A DNA stretch of 64,000 bases. It comes from Granulosicoccus sp965214025. GTDB lineage: Bacteria > Pseudomonadota > Gammaproteobacteria > Granulosicoccales > Granulosicoccaceae. Below the pieces are notes generated by a model, which saw nothing but the letters and a program-made list of their open reading frames with translations, ran no database searches and was not told the origin of the DNA. Shown one piece after another: positions 18,292 to 27,605 of the stretch (position 1 is its first letter; every line of letters begins with the position of its first letter). Made by a program: the position numbers and the translations under genes. The stretch lies in contig CBDCAW010000091.1 of assembly GCA_965214025.1 (NCBI GenBank), positions 10,519 to 74,518 on the forward strand. Direction: 5' to 3'.

Positions 18292-19461
18292 GTGAACGTT
18301 GCCACGAAGATTATCGCCACCAAGCCAAGCGCCCCGAATACGGCCGAGCTGCAGACGGTCCGCACCGGATACGATAAGGATCCGGCACGCTCGTTCAGCC
18401 TGCGCAAGGAGGCTTACACCGATGCGCGCTGGTTTGACATCGATCTGGCGGCAGTCGTGGCGAAAAGCTGGCAATGGGTCTGTCATGTCGAAAAACTTCG
18501 TGCCCGAGGAGCGTTCTTGGCCGTGTCGATCGCCGGACAGCCCATCGTCATCGTGCGCGATCGCAAGGGCGAACTACGCGCTTTCTACAACGTGTGCAAG
18601 CATCGCGGGCATCAACTGCTGACGGGCGAAGGCACGACCGGTGGGCTGGTCTGCCCGTATCATGCGTGGACTTACCGTCTCGACGGGCAATTGTCGAAGG
18701 CGCCGCATACAGCAAATCTGAAGGATTTTCGCACCGAGGACGTCTGTCTCGATCAGGTTCAGGTCGAGGAGTTCTGCGGCTTCATCTACGTGAACCTCGA
18801 CCCGAAGGCCGCGTCTCTGGCGTCGCAGACCGGCGAGCTCGAAGCCGAGATTCGTCACTGGGCGCCCGATGTGGACGATCTGACCTTCGGCCATCGATTG
18901 ACCTACGAGATCGAGTCCAACTGGAAGAACGTGGTCGACAACTTTCTGGAGTGCTACCACTGCCCGACCGCGCACAAGGACTTCTGTCGGCTGGTCGACA
19001 TGGATACGTATGAGGTAACCACGCACGGCATCTATTCCAGCCACATGGCCGATGCCGGCAACACGCCCAACTCCGCATACGATGTCTCCGAAGCCACGGT
19101 TCGTACTCATGCCGTCTGGTGGCTATGGCCGACCACCTGCCTGATGCGCTATCCGGGTCGATCCTCGTTCATCGTGATGAATGTCATTCCGGTCTCCGCC
19201 ACGAGAACCCTCGAGACTTACGACTTCTACCTCGAGACGCCCGAACCGAACGACATGGAACTGGAGGCGATTCGCTATATCGATGAGGTGCTGCAGGTCG
19301 AGGACATCGCCCTGGTGGAAAGTGTGCAACGTGGCATGTGTACGCCTGCATTTCAGCAAGGTCGAATCGTTCATGACCCGGACGGGTCGGGCAAGTCCGA
19401 GCATGCCGTGCATCACTTTCACGGTCTGGTGCTCGACGCCTATGCAACCAGCGCTGCCTGA
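18292..19461 (+). CDS. Rieske oxygenase alpha subunit, quaternary-ammonium type (CntA/GbcA-like)
   Basis: 389 residues. The Rieske [2Fe-2S] ligands are C102-H104 and C121-H124. The mononuclear iron ligands are H223 and H228 in ECYHCPTAHKD. The residue three before H223, which bridges the two centres, is Glu (E220), as in the carnitine oxygenase group, rather than the usual Asp. GGAGG stands 8 bases before the GTG start. The enzyme would oxidise a quaternary amine such as carnitine or glycine betaine. It needs a reductase; the only candidate nearby is broken. Confidence 0.85.
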   Translation: MNVATKIIATKPSAPNTAELQTVRTGYDKDPARSFSLRKEAYTDARWFDIDLAAVVAKSWQWVCHVEKLRARGAFLAVSIAGQPIVIVRDRKGELRAFYNVCKHRGHQLLTGEGTTGGLVCPYHAWTYRLDGQLSKAPHTANLKDFRTEDVCLDQVQVEEFCGFIYVNLDPKAASLASQTGELEAEIRHWAPDVDDLTFGHRLTYEIESNWKNVVDNFLECYHCPTAHKDFCRLVDMDTYEVTTHGIYSSHMADAGNTPNSAYDVSEATVRTHAVWWLWPTTCLMRYPGRSSFIVMNVIPVSATRTLETYDFYLETPEPNDMELEAIRYIDEVLQVEDIALVESVQRGMCTPAFQQGRIVHDPDGSGKSEHAVHHFHGLVLDAYATSAA

Positions 19462-19540
19462 GCAGTTGCTTGCCACACTGAGCGCGGCTCATGCGATTCA
19501 TTGCTTGTAAGGATTTTCGGAATTTGCGGGGAGAACACGC

Positions 19541-20335
19541 GTGCGTCTGAACAACAAGGTCGCCCTGGTGACCGGTGGTCGGGGTGGCATCGGTCGGGCG
19601 ATCTGTACACGGTTTGCGGCAGAGGGCGCGACAGTCTACGCGGCCGACCTGACCGCTGAGGGCTCTGTAGACGCAAAGGCTGACGACGGCAGCGACTTCC
19701 TGACTCTCGACGTGACGTCCGAGGACAGTGCGAAGGCTGCCCTGGCAGAGGTCGGCGAACGCTCGCAACGACTCGACGTGCTGGTCAACGCAGCGGGCAT
19801 CGAGATCGAGAAGACCATCGAAGAGACCACGCTGGCCGACTGGAATCGCATCTTCGCCGTCAATGTCACCGGCACGTTTCTGACCTCGAAATACGCTCTG
19901 CCACTGATGCGCAAGGCGGCAAAGTTGGGACACTCCGCATCGATCATCAACTTTGGCTCCTACGACGGCTTCATCGCAGACCCGCAACTGGCCGCCTACT
20001 GCGCCACCAAGGGTGCCGTGCATGCACTGACCCGGGCCATGGCCTGCGATCACGGTCCCGAAGGTATCCGGGTCAATGCGATCTGTCCCGGCTACATCGA
20101 TACGCCCATGTTGCAAAGCTTCTTCACCGGGGGTGATGCCGACAACGACAGCACCACGATCGAGAGCCTCGAGCAAGCCGTGCGTGACGTTCATCCGCTG
20201 CGCACCTACGGCACACCGGTGGACATCGCGAACCTGGTCTGCTGGCTGGCCTCCGACGAGGCGCGGTATGCGTCTGGGCAATTGTGGGTACTGGATGGCG
20301 GGCTTTCCGCTCAGGTCCAGCAGATGAAACTGTAG
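19541..20335 (+). CDS. Short-chain dehydrogenase/reductase
   Basis: 264 residues of classical SDR: TGGRGGIGRA cofactor loop at about 11-20, NAAGI, and catalytic S/YCATK near residues 147-153. It closes with a GGL C-terminus. GTG start with GGGGAGA upstream. It lies between the oxygenase and the BKACE gene, so a hydroxyacid or hydroxy-amine intermediate is a likely substrate. Confidence 0.85.
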   Translation: MRLNNKVALVTGGRGGIGRAICTRFAAEGATVYAADLTAEGSVDAKADDGSDFLTLDVTSEDSAKAALAEVGERSQRLDVLVNAAGIEIEKTIEETTLADWNRIFAVNVTGTFLTSKYALPLMRKAAKLGHSASIINFGSYDGFIADPQLAAYCATKGAVHALTRAMACDHGPEGIRVNAICPGYIDTPMLQSFFTGGDADNDSTTIESLEQAVRDVHPLRTYGTPVDIANLVCWLASDEARYASGQLWVLDGGLSAQVQQMKL

Positions 20336-20345
20336 GGGAAAGGTC

Positions 20346-21278
20346 ATGCCGAAACCCGTCATCATCACCTGTGCACCCACCGGCGGCATTCACACGCCGA
20401 CGATGTCGCCGCATCTGCCGATCACGCCGAGTGACATCTGGACGGCGTCCATCGATGCGGCAGAAGCGGGTGCCTCGATCATTCACCTGCACGCACGCGA
20501 TCCGGACACCGGCAAACCCGACCCGCGACCGGAAACCTTCATGCAGTTTCTGCCGGTCATCAAGCAGTCGACCGATGCGGTGATCAACGTTTCCACCGGC
20601 GGCGGGCTGGGCATGTCGATGGATGAGCGACTGCTGGCGGCGAGCCAGGCCAGCCCGGAGATGGCGTCACTGAACATGGGCTCGATGAACTTCGGTATCT
20701 TTCCGCTGCTGGAGAAATACGAGAACTGGCAGCACGAGTGGGAGCCGGCGTTTCTGGAGATGACGCGCGACTTCATCTTTCCGAACACGTTCAAGACCAT
20801 CGAGTACGCACTCGAGACGCTCGGCGAAGGACACGGCACGCGCTTCGAGTTCGAGTGCTACGACCTCGGCCATCTCTACAACGTGAAGTGGTTTGTCGAC
20901 AAGGGCCTGATCAAGCCGCCGTTCTTCATCCAGATGGTCTTCGGCATTCTCGGTGGAGCCGGCGCGGATCTCGACAATCTGATGCATATGCACCACATCG
21001 CCGACAAGCTGTTCGGTGCGGAGAACTACGAGTGGTCGGTGCTGGCGGCAGGTCGTCATCAGATGCCGTTTGCTACCCAGTCGGCGATGCTGGGTGGCAA
21101 TCTGCGGGTCGGTCTGGAAGACAGTCTGTACATAGGGCCGGGGGAACTCGCGCAGTCCAACGCCGATCAGGTCCTGAAGATCCGTTCGATCATCGAGAAC
21201 CTCGGTTATGGCGTGGCGACGCCCGCCGAGGCACGCGAGCGGCTCGCCCTGAAGGGCGGTGACCAGGTCGGTTTCTGA
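20346..21278 (+). CDS. BKACE (beta-keto acid cleavage enzyme, DUF849), CdhC-like
   Basis: 310 residues. H47 and H49 in IIHLHARDPDTGKPD are the zinc ligands of the BKACE family, and INVSTGGGLGMSMDERL and LAAGRHQMPFATQSAMLGGNLRVGLEDSLY are conserved blocks. The family condenses a beta-keto acid with acetyl-CoA. The carnitine version turns dehydrocarnitine plus acetyl-CoA into betainyl-CoA and acetoacetate. A carnitine dehydrogenase-like gene downstream supports that role. It is 10 bases after the SDR. Confidence 0.88.
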   Translation: MPKPVIITCAPTGGIHTPTMSPHLPITPSDIWTASIDAAEAGASIIHLHARDPDTGKPDPRPETFMQFLPVIKQSTDAVINVSTGGGLGMSMDERLLAASQASPEMASLNMGSMNFGIFPLLEKYENWQHEWEPAFLEMTRDFIFPNTFKTIEYALETLGEGHGTRFEFECYDLGHLYNVKWFVDKGLIKPPFFIQMVFGILGGAGADLDNLMHMHHIADKLFGAENYEWSVLAAGRHQMPFATQSAMLGGNLRVGLEDSLYIGPGELAQSNADQVLKIRSIIENLGYGVATPAEARERLALKGGDQVGF

Positions 21279-21293
21279 TTACACGGCAAGGAC

Positions 21294-22724
21294 ATGAGCA
21301 TGAACATTCCGAACAGGCAGTTGATCGATGGCGAGCTGGTGGCTGGTGGCGGCGACTCGCTGAGCATCGCGAATCCGGCGACGGGCGAAGAGATCGCGGC
21401 CATTGCCGAGGCCAGCGAGGAACAGCTCGACGCGGCCGTGCGCGCGGCTGACGATGCGTTTCGAACCTTCTCCCGGACGACGCCTGCCACACGATCGGCC
21501 CTGCTGCTGCAGATCGCCGATGTGCTCGAGTCGAATCAGGAGGAGCTTGCGACGCTGGAGAGTCTGGATGTCGGCAAGCCCTGGCCATCGGCACTCGATG
21601 ACGAAATGCCGCTGACCATCGATACCTTCCGCTTCTTTGCCGGTGCCGCGCGCACGATGAGCGGTTCAGCTGCCGGTGAATACGTCGATGGTCACACCTC
21701 GATGATCCGTCGCGATGCGGTCGGACCCGTGGCGGCGATCGCGCCATGGAACTACCCGTTGATGATGGCCTCCTGGAAGCTCGCCGCACCGCTGGCGGCC
21801 GGCTGTACCGTGGTGCTGAAACCGTCCGAGATCACCCCGCTATCCACCTTGCGCATGGCCGAGCTGCTCAACGATGTGGTACCGACCGGCGTGCTCAATG
21901 TCGTGCACGGCCGCGGCCCGAGCATCGGCAGTCGCCTGATGAACGCACCAGAGACCGAAGCGATCACGGTCACGGGTTCTCCGGCGACGGGCATGGCCGC
22001 GATGCGAGCCGCATCCGAACAGATCAAGCACGTTCATCTTGAACTCGGTGGCAAGGCACCGGTGATCGTGTTCGCCGATGCCGACCTGGATGCGGTGGCG
22101 GAAACCATTCGCTACGGGTCCTTCTTCAATGCCGGCCAGGACTGTGCACAGCCGTGCCGTGTGCTGGTCGAAAGCCGCGCCTACGACGATCTGGTGTCGA
22201 GGATCGAGAGTCAGGTCAGCCAGATCGTTGTCGGCGCGCCAAAGGCCGACGACACAGAGATGGGTCCGATCGTGTCGCTCGAGCAACGCGACAGCGTCTC
22301 GGGATTCGTCGATCGCGCGCAGAGCGGAGCCGAGATCGTGACCGGCGGCAAGGCCGGGGAGGGCGCCGGTTACTTCTACGAGCCGACCGTCATTGCCAAC
22401 GTCGACAATGATGCAGAGATTGCCTGCGCCGAGGTGTTCGGCCCGGTGGTCACCGTGTCACGATTCGACGACGAGGCCGACGCGATCGAGATCGTGAATA
22501 CCGGCCGATACGGTCTGGCGTCGTCCGTCTGGACGAGCAATGTCGGTCGCGCCATGCGCGTCACCTCGGCCTTGCGCTATGGCTTCACCTGGGTCAATAC
22601 CCACGGGGTCGGGACACCCGAGATGCCGTGGGCCGCGATGAAGGGCTCGGGCACCGGTTGCGACATGTCCGTGTACGCGCTGGATGCCTACACCAGCATT
22701 CGCCACGTGATGTTCGCGCATTGA
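21294..22724 (+). CDS. NAD(P)-dependent aldehyde dehydrogenase, betaine/aminobutyraldehyde type
   Basis: 476 residues. It shows PWNYPLMMASWKLAAPLAAGCTVVLKPSE (cofactor binding), general base Glu in LELGGKAP and catalytic Cys in GQDCAQPCRV. The close match is to betaine-aldehyde and 4-aminobutyraldehyde dehydrogenases. Malic semialdehyde, released by carnitine oxygenase, is another possible substrate. AAGGA sits too near ATG 21294, so ATG 21300 may be the true start. Confidence 0.88.
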   Translation: MSMNIPNRQLIDGELVAGGGDSLSIANPATGEEIAAIAEASEEQLDAAVRAADDAFRTFSRTTPATRSALLLQIADVLESNQEELATLESLDVGKPWPSALDDEMPLTIDTFRFFAGAARTMSGSAAGEYVDGHTSMIRRDAVGPVAAIAPWNYPLMMASWKLAAPLAAGCTVVLKPSEITPLSTLRMAELLNDVVPTGVLNVVHGRGPSIGSRLMNAPETEAITVTGSPATGMAAMRAASEQIKHVHLELGGKAPVIVFADADLDAVAETIRYGSFFNAGQDCAQPCRVLVESRAYDDLVSRIESQVSQIVVGAPKADDTEMGPIVSLEQRDSVSGFVDRAQSGAEIVTGGKAGEGAGYFYEPTVIANVDNDAEIACAEVFGPVVTVSRFDDEADAIEIVNTGRYGLASSVWTSNVGRAMRVTSALRYGFTWVNTHGVGTPEMPWAAMKGSGTGCDMSVYALDAYTSIRHVMFAH

Positions 22725-22728
22725 ATCC

Positions 22729-23478
22729 ATGACCAGAAAGACTGCCATCGTGACGGGCGGGGGACGCGGCATCGGCCGGGCCGTTGTCGACCGCCTGCTG
22801 AGTGATGGGTACGCTATGGTGTCCTGCGGTCGCTCCAGTCGGCCGACAGATTTTCCGCAGGACGCTCACTGGGTGCAGGCCGACGTCTCGAAACCCGACG
22901 ACTGCATCGAGATACTCAATGCCGCGAGTTCGCTGTCGGGACCATTGGCCATCGTCGTGAACAACGCTGGCGTCCAGGTAGAGAAGACTCTGCTGGACAG
23001 CACCGATGACGATTGGGATCTCGTGGTCGGTGTGAATTGCCGGGGCGTGTTCAACATGAGTCGCGTGTGTTTGCCAGTCATGAGCGAGCAGGGCGGTGCC
23101 ATCATCAATGTCGGTTCGATTTCCGGCCAAGTGGCCGATCCGGACATGGCGCTCTACAACGCCTCGAAGGCGTTCGTGCACGGGCTGACTCGATCCATCG
23201 CCGTCGATCACGGGCCCGCGGTACGCTGCAATGCCATCCAGCCGGGGTGGATCATGACGGACATGGCAACCGACGGCTTTGCACTGGCCGATGATCCTGA
23301 CGCAGCCATGCGCGACGCGCTGGCTCGGCACCCGGTCGGGCGCTTCGGACAACCACGGGACATTGCCAACATGGTGAGCTTTCTTGCCTCCGAGCAGGCG
23401 GACTACATCACCGGACAATGCTTCACCGTCGACGGCGGCATGACCGCTGCCTCGCCCCTACGACCAGGACTCTTTTGA
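22729..23478 (+). CDS. Short-chain dehydrogenase/reductase
   Basis: 249 residues. TGGGRGIGRAV cofactor loop, NNAGVQVEK, Ser in NVGSISG and YNASK active site are all present, followed by QPGWIMTDM. It starts 4 bases after the aldehyde dehydrogenase stop and ends 3 bases before the next gene, so it is firmly in the operon. Substrate unknown. Confidence 0.85.
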   Translation: MTRKTAIVTGGGRGIGRAVVDRLLSDGYAMVSCGRSSRPTDFPQDAHWVQADVSKPDDCIEILNAASSLSGPLAIVVNNAGVQVEKTLLDSTDDDWDLVVGVNCRGVFNMSRVCLPVMSEQGGAIINVGSISGQVADPDMALYNASKAFVHGLTRSIAVDHGPAVRCNAIQPGWIMTDMATDGFALADDPDAAMRDALARHPVGRFGQPRDIANMVSFLASEQADYITGQCFTVDGGMTAASPLRPGLF

Positions 23479-23481
23479 TCC

Positions 23482-24417
23482 GTGAACAACGAACATGCTG
23501 CCGTATTGGGTGCTGGCGTCATCGGTGCAAGCTGGACGTCCCTGTTTCTGGCGTCCGGTCGAAGCGTTGCCGTCTTCGATGCGTCGACACAAGCCGAGAA
23601 GCTCGTTCGCGAGCAGATCGAAAGATCCTGGTCGACCTTGAGCAAGCTGGGTCTGGTGGTGGACGATGCTCGCCCGGATGCTGTCACGTTTCATCGCTCG
23701 GCCACCGATGCGATAGCCGGCGCGTCTTTCGTTCAGGAAAGCGTTCCCGAGCGTTTACCGATCAAGCACGCCCTGTATGCGGATATCGAACCGGTGCTCG
23801 AGCCGAACGCGATTGTTGCAAGTTCGGCATCGGGTCTGACCTTGTCGGAGATGCAGCTCGGCTGGACCAACCCGGAGCGTTTCGTCCTCGGTCACCCCTT
23901 CAACCCGCCCCATCTGATTCCGCTGGTCGAAGTGATGGGTAACAATCTGACGGACGAAGCGGCGGTAAGCACTGCCGAACAGTTCTACGCATCGATCGGC
24001 AAGGTCACGATCCGGGTCAACAAGGAGCGGCCGGGGCACGTGGCCAACCGTCTGCAAGCCGCCGTCTGGCGTGAGGCGATCTACCTTGTAAAAGAGGGCG
24101 TAGCCAGCGTCGAGGACGTGGACAAGGCCATGTGGGCGGGCCCGGGTCTCCGTTGGGCCGCGATGGGGCCAAGCTTGCTTTTTCATCTCGGCGCGGGCGA
24201 GGGCGGTCTCGCCGAGTTCTGCGAGCGCTACACCGACAGCTTCAATCGATGGTGGGATGATCTCGGTGAGCTGCAGCTCGACAAGGAGCTTGCGGATCAG
24301 CTGGTCAATGGTGTAGCCGAGGAGGCGGGCGAGAAGACGCTCGCCGAGTTGTCCACGGAACGGGACGACATGATTACCGCAATGCAGATTGCTGCAAAGC
24401 AGGTTCGGCAGCGATAG
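23482..24417 (+). CDS. L-carnitine 3-dehydrogenase-like (3-hydroxyacyl-CoA dehydrogenase superfamily)
   Basis: 311 residues. GAGVIGASW near residue 10 binds NAD. FVQESVPERLPIKHALYADIE, ASSASGL and GHPFNPPHLIPLVEVMG carry the catalytic Ser/His region. AMWAGPGLRWAAMGP is typical of carnitine and gulonate dehydrogenases. It would oxidise L-carnitine to 3-dehydrocarnitine, the substrate of the BKACE enzyme in the same operon. GTG start. Confidence 0.85.
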   Translation: MNNEHAAVLGAGVIGASWTSLFLASGRSVAVFDASTQAEKLVREQIERSWSTLSKLGLVVDDARPDAVTFHRSATDAIAGASFVQESVPERLPIKHALYADIEPVLEPNAIVASSASGLTLSEMQLGWTNPERFVLGHPFNPPHLIPLVEVMGNNLTDEAAVSTAEQFYASIGKVTIRVNKERPGHVANRLQAAVWREAIYLVKEGVASVEDVDKAMWAGPGLRWAAMGPSLLFHLGAGEGGLAEFCERYTDSFNRWWDDLGELQLDKELADQLVNGVAEEAGEKTLAELSTERDDMITAMQIAAKQVRQR

Positions 24418-24440
24418 CGACACACAAACGCTGCGGCAAC

Positions 24441-24816
24441 GTGTCGACACAACGCATCGTCATCATCGTCCGTACAAGCGTCACCGTTGTCGAAAGCGTA
24501 CCTGTACGACGGCGATGCCAGTCGCCTGATGTTCCGCCAGCCAGCGTACTACCCGGAGAAGCAGATTGAGCTGATCAGCGGCGTACACGTACAGGCGCTG
24601 GATGTAAACAAGCGGGTCGTACAACTTGACGATGGCAGTCAGCTCGACTTCGATCAACTCGTTCTTGCCACCGATGCTCGCAACCGCGAGCTGGCGATCG
24701 CCGGAGGAGAATACGCCAACGTCGCGCAGCTGCGCACGCTCCGTCACGCCGAACCGAAGGCGTTACTGGCGGAGGGTGTCGGCCGGATGCCCGTGTATCA
24801 CGGACTTGACGATTGA
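24441..24816 (+). pseudogene. FAD-dependent ferredoxin reductase, internally deleted
   Basis: GTG 24441 starts STQRIVII, the first strand of a FAD Rossmann fold, but the GxGxxG segment and the next 25 or so residues are missing. A second frame continues from about 24484 with PLSKAYLYDGDASRLMFRQPAYYPEKQIELI and LDFDQLVLATDARNRELAI, as in rubredoxin/putidaredoxin reductases. The C-terminal NAD domain is also gone. It was perhaps the electron donor of the upstream Rieske oxygenase; now it is non-functional. Confidence 0.7.
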
Positions 24817-24877
24817 ACAACCGATGGCTGCGCCGTGGCGCAACTGGTACGCGTCTCGAGTGAAGGAGCAGACTGAT

Positions 24878-26461
24878 TTGAAGAATCGCAAGCAAGGCAG
24901 AACGCCCGCCAACATCGTGGTCATCATGGCCGATCAGTTGGCGCCTCAGTTCTGCGGTGCGTACGATCACCCGCTGGTCCAGACACCGCACATGACAGCA
25001 CTCGCGCGCGACGGCATGCGCTTCGATGCGGCCTATTGCAATTCACCGCTGTGTGCACCCTCGCGTTTTTCCTACATGTCGGGGCAGCTGGTCAGTCACA
25101 TCGCCGGCTACGACAACGGCAGCGAGTTCAAGGCATCGATTCCGACCTTTGCCCACGCGCTGCGACGACTCGGCTACCGCACGTGTCTGGCCGGCAAGAT
25201 GCACTTCGTCGGGCCCGACCAGTTGCATGGGTTCGAAGAGCGGCTGACGACCGACATCTATCCGGCGGACCACGCCTGGACACCGGACTGGGAAGCGCCA
25301 GACGAGCGTATCGACAAGTGGTATCACAACATGGACGCGGTGCGGGAAGCCGGTACGGCGATCACCACGTTCCAGCTCGAGTATGACGAGGAGACCGCGT
25401 TCTTCGCCAGACGCCGTCTACTGGAATACGCCACGAAGCACGTTGAACCGTTTGCCATGGTCGTCAGCTTCATTCACCCGCACGACCCCTATGTCGCGCG
25501 ACCGGAATGGTGGGCGCTGTACGACCATGACGCCATCGATCTACCTGCGACAGATGCGGCGGACGACCCGCACACCCGACGCTTGCGAGCGGGTATCCAG
25601 GCCGATGGCGACACGGTGTCTGACGAACAGGTGCGCAACGCCCGGCATGCCTACTATGCGAATGTCAGCTACTTCGACAGCAAGCTGGGACAGGTGATTG
25701 CGACACTGAAGGAGGCCGGACAGTACGACAACACGATCGTGGTCGTGACCGCCGACCACGGCGACATGCTCGGTGAACGCGGGCTCTGGTACAAGATGAA
25801 TTTTTTCGAGCATTCTGCTCGCATACCTCTGATCGTCCGCGGCCCAGGCGTGGCTGCGGGTGTCTGTGAGGAACCGGTCTCGCTGGTCGATCTGTATCCG
25901 ACCTTTGTCGAGGCCGGCCAGGGCGTGACAGTCAGACAGGGCCACCAGGAACTGAACGATCGCCTCGAGACACCGCTCGACGGCCAGTCGCTGTGGCCGG
26001 TGTTGAACCCTGAACGAACGGCCACGACAGTCGCCGCGTTCGAGGGGCAGGTCTTCGCCGAGTATTGCGCCGAGTGTGCCAGCCACCCCATGTTGATGAT
26101 TCGTCGCGATCGGTACAAGTACATCCACTGCGATGGCGATCCACCACAGCTGTTCGATGTGATCGGCGATCCGATGGAGCGTGACAATCTCGCAGCGCTA
26201 CCGACTCATTCGGAGATAGCTGCTGCATTTTCAGCCGAAGTGGCGTCGAGATGGGACAGCGAGCAGATACGACAGGACGTGCTCATGACCCAGCGCCAAC
26301 GTCGCGCGGTCCACCGTGCCATGGAGAAGGGAGCGCTTACCTCCTGGGACTATCAGCGGGTACGCGATGCCTCTCAGGAATTCGTTCGAAATCACATCGA
26401 ATGGACCGAGCTGGCCGATGTGGCCCGCTTTCCGCGGTTCGGTGACCGCGACAAAACCTGA
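24878..26461 (+). CDS. betC: Choline-sulfatase
   Basis: 527 residues. C59-A-P-S-R63 is the sulfatase signature whose Cys becomes formylglycine. ANIVVIMADQLAPQFCGAYDHPLVQTPHM and SFIHPHDPYVARPEWW match BetC closely, and ADHGDMLGERGLWYKMNFFEHSARIPLIVRGPG adds metal and sulfate ligands. It hydrolyses choline-O-sulfate to choline and sulfate. The start is taken as TTG 24878 because AAGGAG lies 8 bases upstream. Its partners betA/betB are not adjacent, but the aldehyde dehydrogenase may serve. Confidence 0.88.
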   Translation: MKNRKQGRTPANIVVIMADQLAPQFCGAYDHPLVQTPHMTALARDGMRFDAAYCNSPLCAPSRFSYMSGQLVSHIAGYDNGSEFKASIPTFAHALRRLGYRTCLAGKMHFVGPDQLHGFEERLTTDIYPADHAWTPDWEAPDERIDKWYHNMDAVREAGTAITTFQLEYDEETAFFARRRLLEYATKHVEPFAMVVSFIHPHDPYVARPEWWALYDHDAIDLPATDAADDPHTRRLRAGIQADGDTVSDEQVRNARHAYYANVSYFDSKLGQVIATLKEAGQYDNTIVVVTADHGDMLGERGLWYKMNFFEHSARIPLIVRGPGVAAGVCEEPVSLVDLYPTFVEAGQGVTVRQGHQELNDRLETPLDGQSLWPVLNPERTATTVAAFEGQVFAEYCAECASHPMLMIRRDRYKYIHCDGDPPQLFDVIGDPMERDNLAALPTHSEIAAAFSAEVASRWDSEQIRQDVLMTQRQRRAVHRAMEKGALTSWDYQRVRDASQEFVRNHIEWTELADVARFPRFGDRDKT

Positions 26462-26992
26462 CGTCGTCAGTGTGTCCCGACCGAGCTGGCACGCCGGATC
26501 GTATTCACGTGACTCGTGGCTGCCGCGAACATCGGCGTCAATCCGAATGCCGTCTTGTCGAACTGTCAATCCTGTGGAGCGAAAATCGTGATTGGCGCCA
26601 TTGCATTCGGTACCTCACGTGCGCTTGCCAGATCCGCTCCATCGAGTGCGTTCAATATCGGACCGACCCTGACTGAAAAGCAACACCGCCAAGCCCGAGC
26701 AAGTCCTGCACGCTCATGCGAACAGGCTTGACGGCTCATGGGGCGGTTCGTTCTTCCTGAGCCTGACGGACTACTTTTTCCCAGGGAGGCGTAGAGGTCA
26801 CGGGTTTGTTGGGCGATGCTTGTCCAGCTGAATTGCTCGACGGCGCGCTGCGGCCGGCCTTGGCAAAGCGCTCGCGCTTATCGGAAACTGCCATCAGACG
26901 ATTGACTATCTGGCGTCAACCACCAACGGCCAGGGTTTTATGAAGAGACACAGTTCCTGGAGCAAGGAAAGCCGCCCCTGCGTTCACTGACA
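26462..26992. other. Non-coding stretch holding a glycosyltransferase scrap
   Basis: Apart from the minus-strand remnant at 26715-26910, no gene was recognised before the dif-like site. Base composition shifts towards AT near 26990. Confidence 0.4.
26715..26910 (-). pseudogene. GT-B glycosyltransferase C-terminal remnant
   Basis: On the minus strand the residues NRLMAVSDKRERFAKAGR, then after a one-base shift QRAVEQFSWTSIAQQTRDLYASLGK, match the C-terminus of GT4/glycogen synthase-type enzymes. There is no start and at least one frameshift. About 60 residues of a roughly 400-residue protein survive. Confidence 0.5.
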
Positions 26993-27020
26993 ACTGCGCA
27001 TAATACATATTATGTTAAGA
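26993..27020 (+). other. dif: dif-like XerC/XerD recombination site
   Basis: The 28 bases fall into an 11-bp left arm ACTGCGCATAA, a 6-bp centre TACATA and an 11-bp right arm TTATGTTAAGA. From memory, E. coli dif has arms GGTGCGCATAA and TTATGTTAAAT with centre TGTATA. Nine of 11 bases match in each arm, with the inner parts identical. The site is AT-rich in a GC-rich, IS-rich stretch, as expected at a replication terminus. It could instead be a dif-like attachment site of an Xer-using mobile element. Confidence 0.75.
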
Positions 27021-27380
27021 TAAGATGCGTAATTCCGGCGAACATGACCAGTGATTCCGGTCATCGGACTCGAACACCCCGTTCTGCAGCCTCATCGGGC
27101 AGAGAGGGGCAGAGAGAACGACCTGGATGGGCTCCGGGTGCGCGCAAAATCAGCCAGGATTTCGCTCGGTCAGCAGAGGCTCACAAGAGACTGATGCTCG
27201 CACACACGTCGTTCTGAGATTTAGCCGAGCTTCCGGAGCTCTTCCTGATGAACGACAGCTCGCAATGTGCGAAACTCTTGTCGGACTTTTTCAGGGGTTT
27301 AACGTACGCCGGTATCCGAATCCCTGCGTCCGCCCCAAGTACCGCTTCTGCCTGTTATTCGCCCCATACTGTATTGCTGT
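27021..27380. other. Non-coding stretch after the dif-like site
   Basis: No gene, repeat or fragment was recognised on either strand. Confidence 0.4.
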
Positions 27381-27605
27381 TTAAAATGCCGGATCTGGCC
27401 AGTCCGGTTGTGCCTTTGGGGTCGCGGCGGTCAGTTGGCCGGTGCTGGCAACGTCATACAGCTCGTCGCGCAGGATCAGCACGTCGTCAGGTACCTCGAT
27501 GCTGAAACGCACTGGACTGCTGTTGATGGCCGTCACGGTGATGCGAATCTCGTCGCCGCATCAGGGATGTTCTCGCCAGGCTGGCCTGCCCAGTTGAGGC
27601 AGGCC
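27381..27605 (-). pseudogene. CsrA/RsmA-like fragment
   Basis: The minus strand encodes GDEIRITVTAINSSPVRFSI, then EVPDDVLILRDELYD, the beta-strand core of the CsrA RNA-binding regulator, ending at a TAA at 27381. Upstream, PGENI is visible one frame away, so the N-terminus is shifted by two extra bases and no start is seen. The extra 18 or so residues at the C-terminus are atypical. Probably a dead copy; CsrA homologues regulate T3SS genes in other bacteria. Confidence 0.55.
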
